DNA of 5,737 nucleotides from SAR324 cluster bacterium. GTDB taxonomy: Bacteria > Bdellovibrionota > UBA2361 > JAAZON01. Below, piece after piece: positions 4,216 to 5,737 of the stretch. The position numbers were made by a program, and so were the translations under genes. How positions within the stretch are numbered: position 1 is the first letter of the stretch; each line of letters opens with the position of its first letter. Location: assembly GCA_012797725.1 (NCBI GenBank), contig JAAZON010000087.1:1-5737 (forward strand), in the 5' to 3' direction. The notes beneath the pieces are model-generated. The model was given only the letters and a program-made list of their open reading frames with translations, did no database searches and was not told where the DNA came from.

Positions 4216-5466
4216 CTAGGGTAGCCGACCCACAGGTTTGTGCACAATAGAGTAGATTCTTTCATGCTTTCGAGCCATTTCCCTTGCCGCTTCTGGATCC
4301 TTGGGGAAGATGAGATCGCTTTCTTCTATTTTCCCAGACTCCCATGCTTCATATGAAGATACAAACAGTTCCATATAGGCTTCAATGAAATGCTTGGCAT
4401 TTCGGACTGCCCCGTATGCCTCATCTTTCTTAAAACGATAGGATTCATTGCCGGTCTTATAGGCCAACGCTAGCGGTAACTCAAGATTAGTCCGCCATTG
4501 TTGATGTCCACGCCATTCAGTAAATGAGAACATAAAAACAGGAGTAACCTTATTGTTGAAGTCAACTAAGGGTGCCTTGCCGTTTTCAAAGGCTGATGCC
4601 AAGGCGTTGATGCAAGCAAGAGCTCTTTCACAAATATCTGCTCCTATTACAAGCCTTCTGCCAAGGGGGGAACTCGCTTTGGGGCCTAGAAGTCCTCGTT
4701 TTTTTACCTCACGAGCTAAACGCTGGCAGTCCTTCCAACAGGTATAGAATTCCTCAAAAGATAGATACTTGTCATAGTTCACGAAATCCCTAGTGGAAAT
4801 AAGTGCACCATCATAAGGAAGGGTCTCATAGCTTTCACCGAGTCGTGCAAAGAAATGATGCCTCAGTTCATGTGGAAGAATAATAATGTCTTCTGAATCC
4901 TCTCTAGTATAAACACCATAGGCGAGAGCTGCATTATTGTTTAACAATATTGCACAAGAATGCTCTCCTTGCTCGTTTATTCTATGGGAATACTGTCCGG
5001 CAAAACCCTTTCGATTTAGTTCTAACTCATCAACTTTAATAGTGCAGGGGAGTGCAGCACGTGATAAACCCCGGGTTTTCTTCTGGGAAATCCCTAAGGC
5101 AACGCATCTTTCTAAACCAGCGGCAACTTTATTTAGTATTGCTGGACTATCGGCTCTAGCCGAAATTACTACATGGCCACTGTCATTGAAGTCTTTGGTA
5201 TTCTGGTCGGAAGTTTCAATATCAGTTTCGGAAGCTTCAATCTCAACACTTGCAAGATTTGTCATTGTCGTCGAAACGTGGTCTTCAAGCTCTTTAGAAC
5301 TTAGCCCATGGCCGGATAAGTCCGTGTCCGGACTTCGATCAATTGCTTTGAAGTAAGTATGACATTTGAATTTGGACTTACGCCGATGAAGTTTTGGATT
5401 GGGATGCTTGCTCAGAGCTTCCCCCGCTAAATTGAATGATTCTTGTTCCTGCGAAACAAACGGCAT
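4216..5466 (-). CDS. Unrecognised protein with an HExxH zinc-metalloprotease motif
   Basis: I cannot place this 416-residue protein in a named family. Its clearest mark is ILPHELRHHFF (196-206). HELRH (199-203) is a canonical HExxH zinc-binding and catalytic motif after a hydrophobic strand (EDIIIL), as in zincin proteases. A third ligand could be Glu238 or Glu239 in LSFEEFYT, 35-36 residues after His203, which would make it gluzincin-like. There is no signal peptide or membrane segment, so it is cytoplasmic or exported by a non-Sec route. Residues 1-45 are basic, 47-97 form a Ser/Thr/Asp/Glu-rich, probably disordered linker, 98-245 look like the mixed catalytic domain, and 245-416 are largely helical. 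ATG 5466 directly follows an in-frame TAG (5470-5472) and is the first possible start. Its AGGGA touches the ATG with no spacing, so initiation is weak or the real start lies later. It lies 70 bases after the UPF0173 gene. It could be a housekeeping peptidase, a toxin or an effector. Confidence 0.75.
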   Translation of the reverse strand: MPFVSQEQESFNLAGEALSKHPNPKLHRRKSKFKCHTYFKAIDRSPDTDLSGHGLSSKELEDHVSTTMTNLASVEIEASETDIETSDQNTKDFNDSGHVVISARADSPAILNKVAAGLERCVALGISQKKTRGLSRAALPCTIKVDELELNRKGFAGQYSHRINEQGEHSCAILLNNNAALAYGVYTREDSEDIIILPHELRHHFFARLGESYETLPYDGALISTRDFVNYDKYLSFEEFYTCWKDCQRLAREVKKRGLLGPKASSPLGRRLVIGADICERALACINALASAFENGKAPLVDFNNKVTPVFMFSFTEWRGHQQWRTNLELPLALAYKTGNESYRFKKDEAYGAVRNAKHFIEAYMELFVSSYEAWESGKIEESDLIFPKDPEAAREMARKHERIYSIVHKPVGRLP

Positions 5467-5536
5467 TCCCTAGAAATAACGGTTCTTTAAATATTAGTCA
5501 AAGTTCAAAGCTTTGCGTAAAGGTCTAAATGTATAC

Positions 5537-5737
5537 TCAAAACTTTAGAATTTCTCCGGGCTTTAGCTCAATGACCTCAATTCCTCTTGGTCTGCAAGCA
5601 TTCCGAAACTCTTCGAGTGTTCCTGTTAACACATCGAAAGTCTTGTAATGGATAGGAATAGCGGCTTTACAGGCCAGAAGACATGCTGCTTGTGCAGCTT
5701 CTTCCGGGCCCATTGTAAAATGGTCTCCAATTGGCAG
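5537..5737 (-). CDS. UPF0173 metal-dependent hydrolase, C-terminal 66 residues; runs off right edge
   Basis: The frame is open from the right edge to TGA 5537-5539; the N-terminus with the metallo-beta-lactamase HxHxDH motif is outside the window. The visible part matches the C-terminal signature of the UPF0173 (YtkL-like) family: [18 protein letters not shown] (1-18), then [18 protein letters not shown] (27-44, with the conserved His30-Tyr31) and the closing [10 protein letters not shown] (57-66). The family is cytoplasmic and annotated as metal-dependent hydrolases of uncertain substrate. Two cysteines in the ACLLACKAA helix are atypical but not informative. The downstream HExxH gene begins after 70 bases on the same strand; no terminator is visible between them. 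Confidence 0.88.
   Translation of the reverse strand: MPIGDHFTMGPEEAAQAACLLACKAAIPIHYKTFDVLTGTLEEFRNACRPRGIEVIELKPGEILKF

Noticed and set aside
4553..5356. Two plus-strand open frames (4553-4747, 4937-5356)
   Set aside because: Both antisense to the HExxH gene with no start signals or domains.
5467..5536. Promoter (TTGACT with a TATTTC-like -10) and palindrome CAAAGCTTTG (5506-5515) between the UPF0173 and HExxH genes
   Set aside because: The -10 matches only three of six positions and the palindrome is short with no U-tract, so neither a promoter nor a terminator can be supported.

Overview
The window looks like chromosome of a Gram-negative bacterium. Two predicted lipoproteins are present (one carrying a soluble-lytic-transglycosylase domain, one resembling the start of an L,D-transpeptidase), which implies periplasmic peptidoglycan remodelling. 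An IspF enzyme of the MEP isoprenoid pathway and the C-terminus of a UPF0173 metal-dependent hydrolase are also present. Base composition is moderately AT-rich and fairly even. The lineage cannot be fixed from this window. No rRNA, tRNA, CRISPR array, IS transposase or phage gene is visible.

Left part (1-1827): a lipoprotein gene running off the left edge on the minus strand (1-318) is divergent from a plus-strand pair, an MltD-like transglycosylase lipoprotein (527-1294) and ispF (1333-1827). The 208-base divergent spacer holds a weak minus-strand promoter candidate and a 37-codon plus-strand ORF (421-534). That small ORF has a good ribosome binding site and overlaps the GTG start of the transglycosylase, which suggests translational coupling.

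Middle (1828-2311): a 484-base gap between convergent genes. It holds an exact 20-base direct repeat (1854-1873 and 2227-2246) and two hairpins with U-tracts. By strand asymmetry, the left hairpin (1936-1978) appears to terminate minus-strand transcription and the right one (2160-2198) plus-strand transcription. Each is about 333 bases past the stop codon of the gene it would serve, so the two transcripts should overlap tail to tail by about 260 bases.

Right part (2312-5737): four minus-strand genes. In transcription order these are the C-terminus of a UPF0173 metallo-beta-lactamase-fold hydrolase (5537-5737), an unrecognised 416-residue protein with an HExxH zinc-protease motif (4216-5466), a secreted protein with 16 cysteines in about 100 residues (3522-3992), and a polysaccharide pyruvyl transferase family protein (2312-3496). 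The last two are 25 bases apart and probably share a transcript. Their junction carries a perfect 14-base palindrome and an AT-only hairpin just upstream of a weak TTG start.

The best candidates for undescribed biology are the Cys-rich exported protein with its pyruvyl-transferase partner, the orphan HExxH protein, and the overlapping-terminator region. None of them amounts to a demonstrated system from sequence alone.
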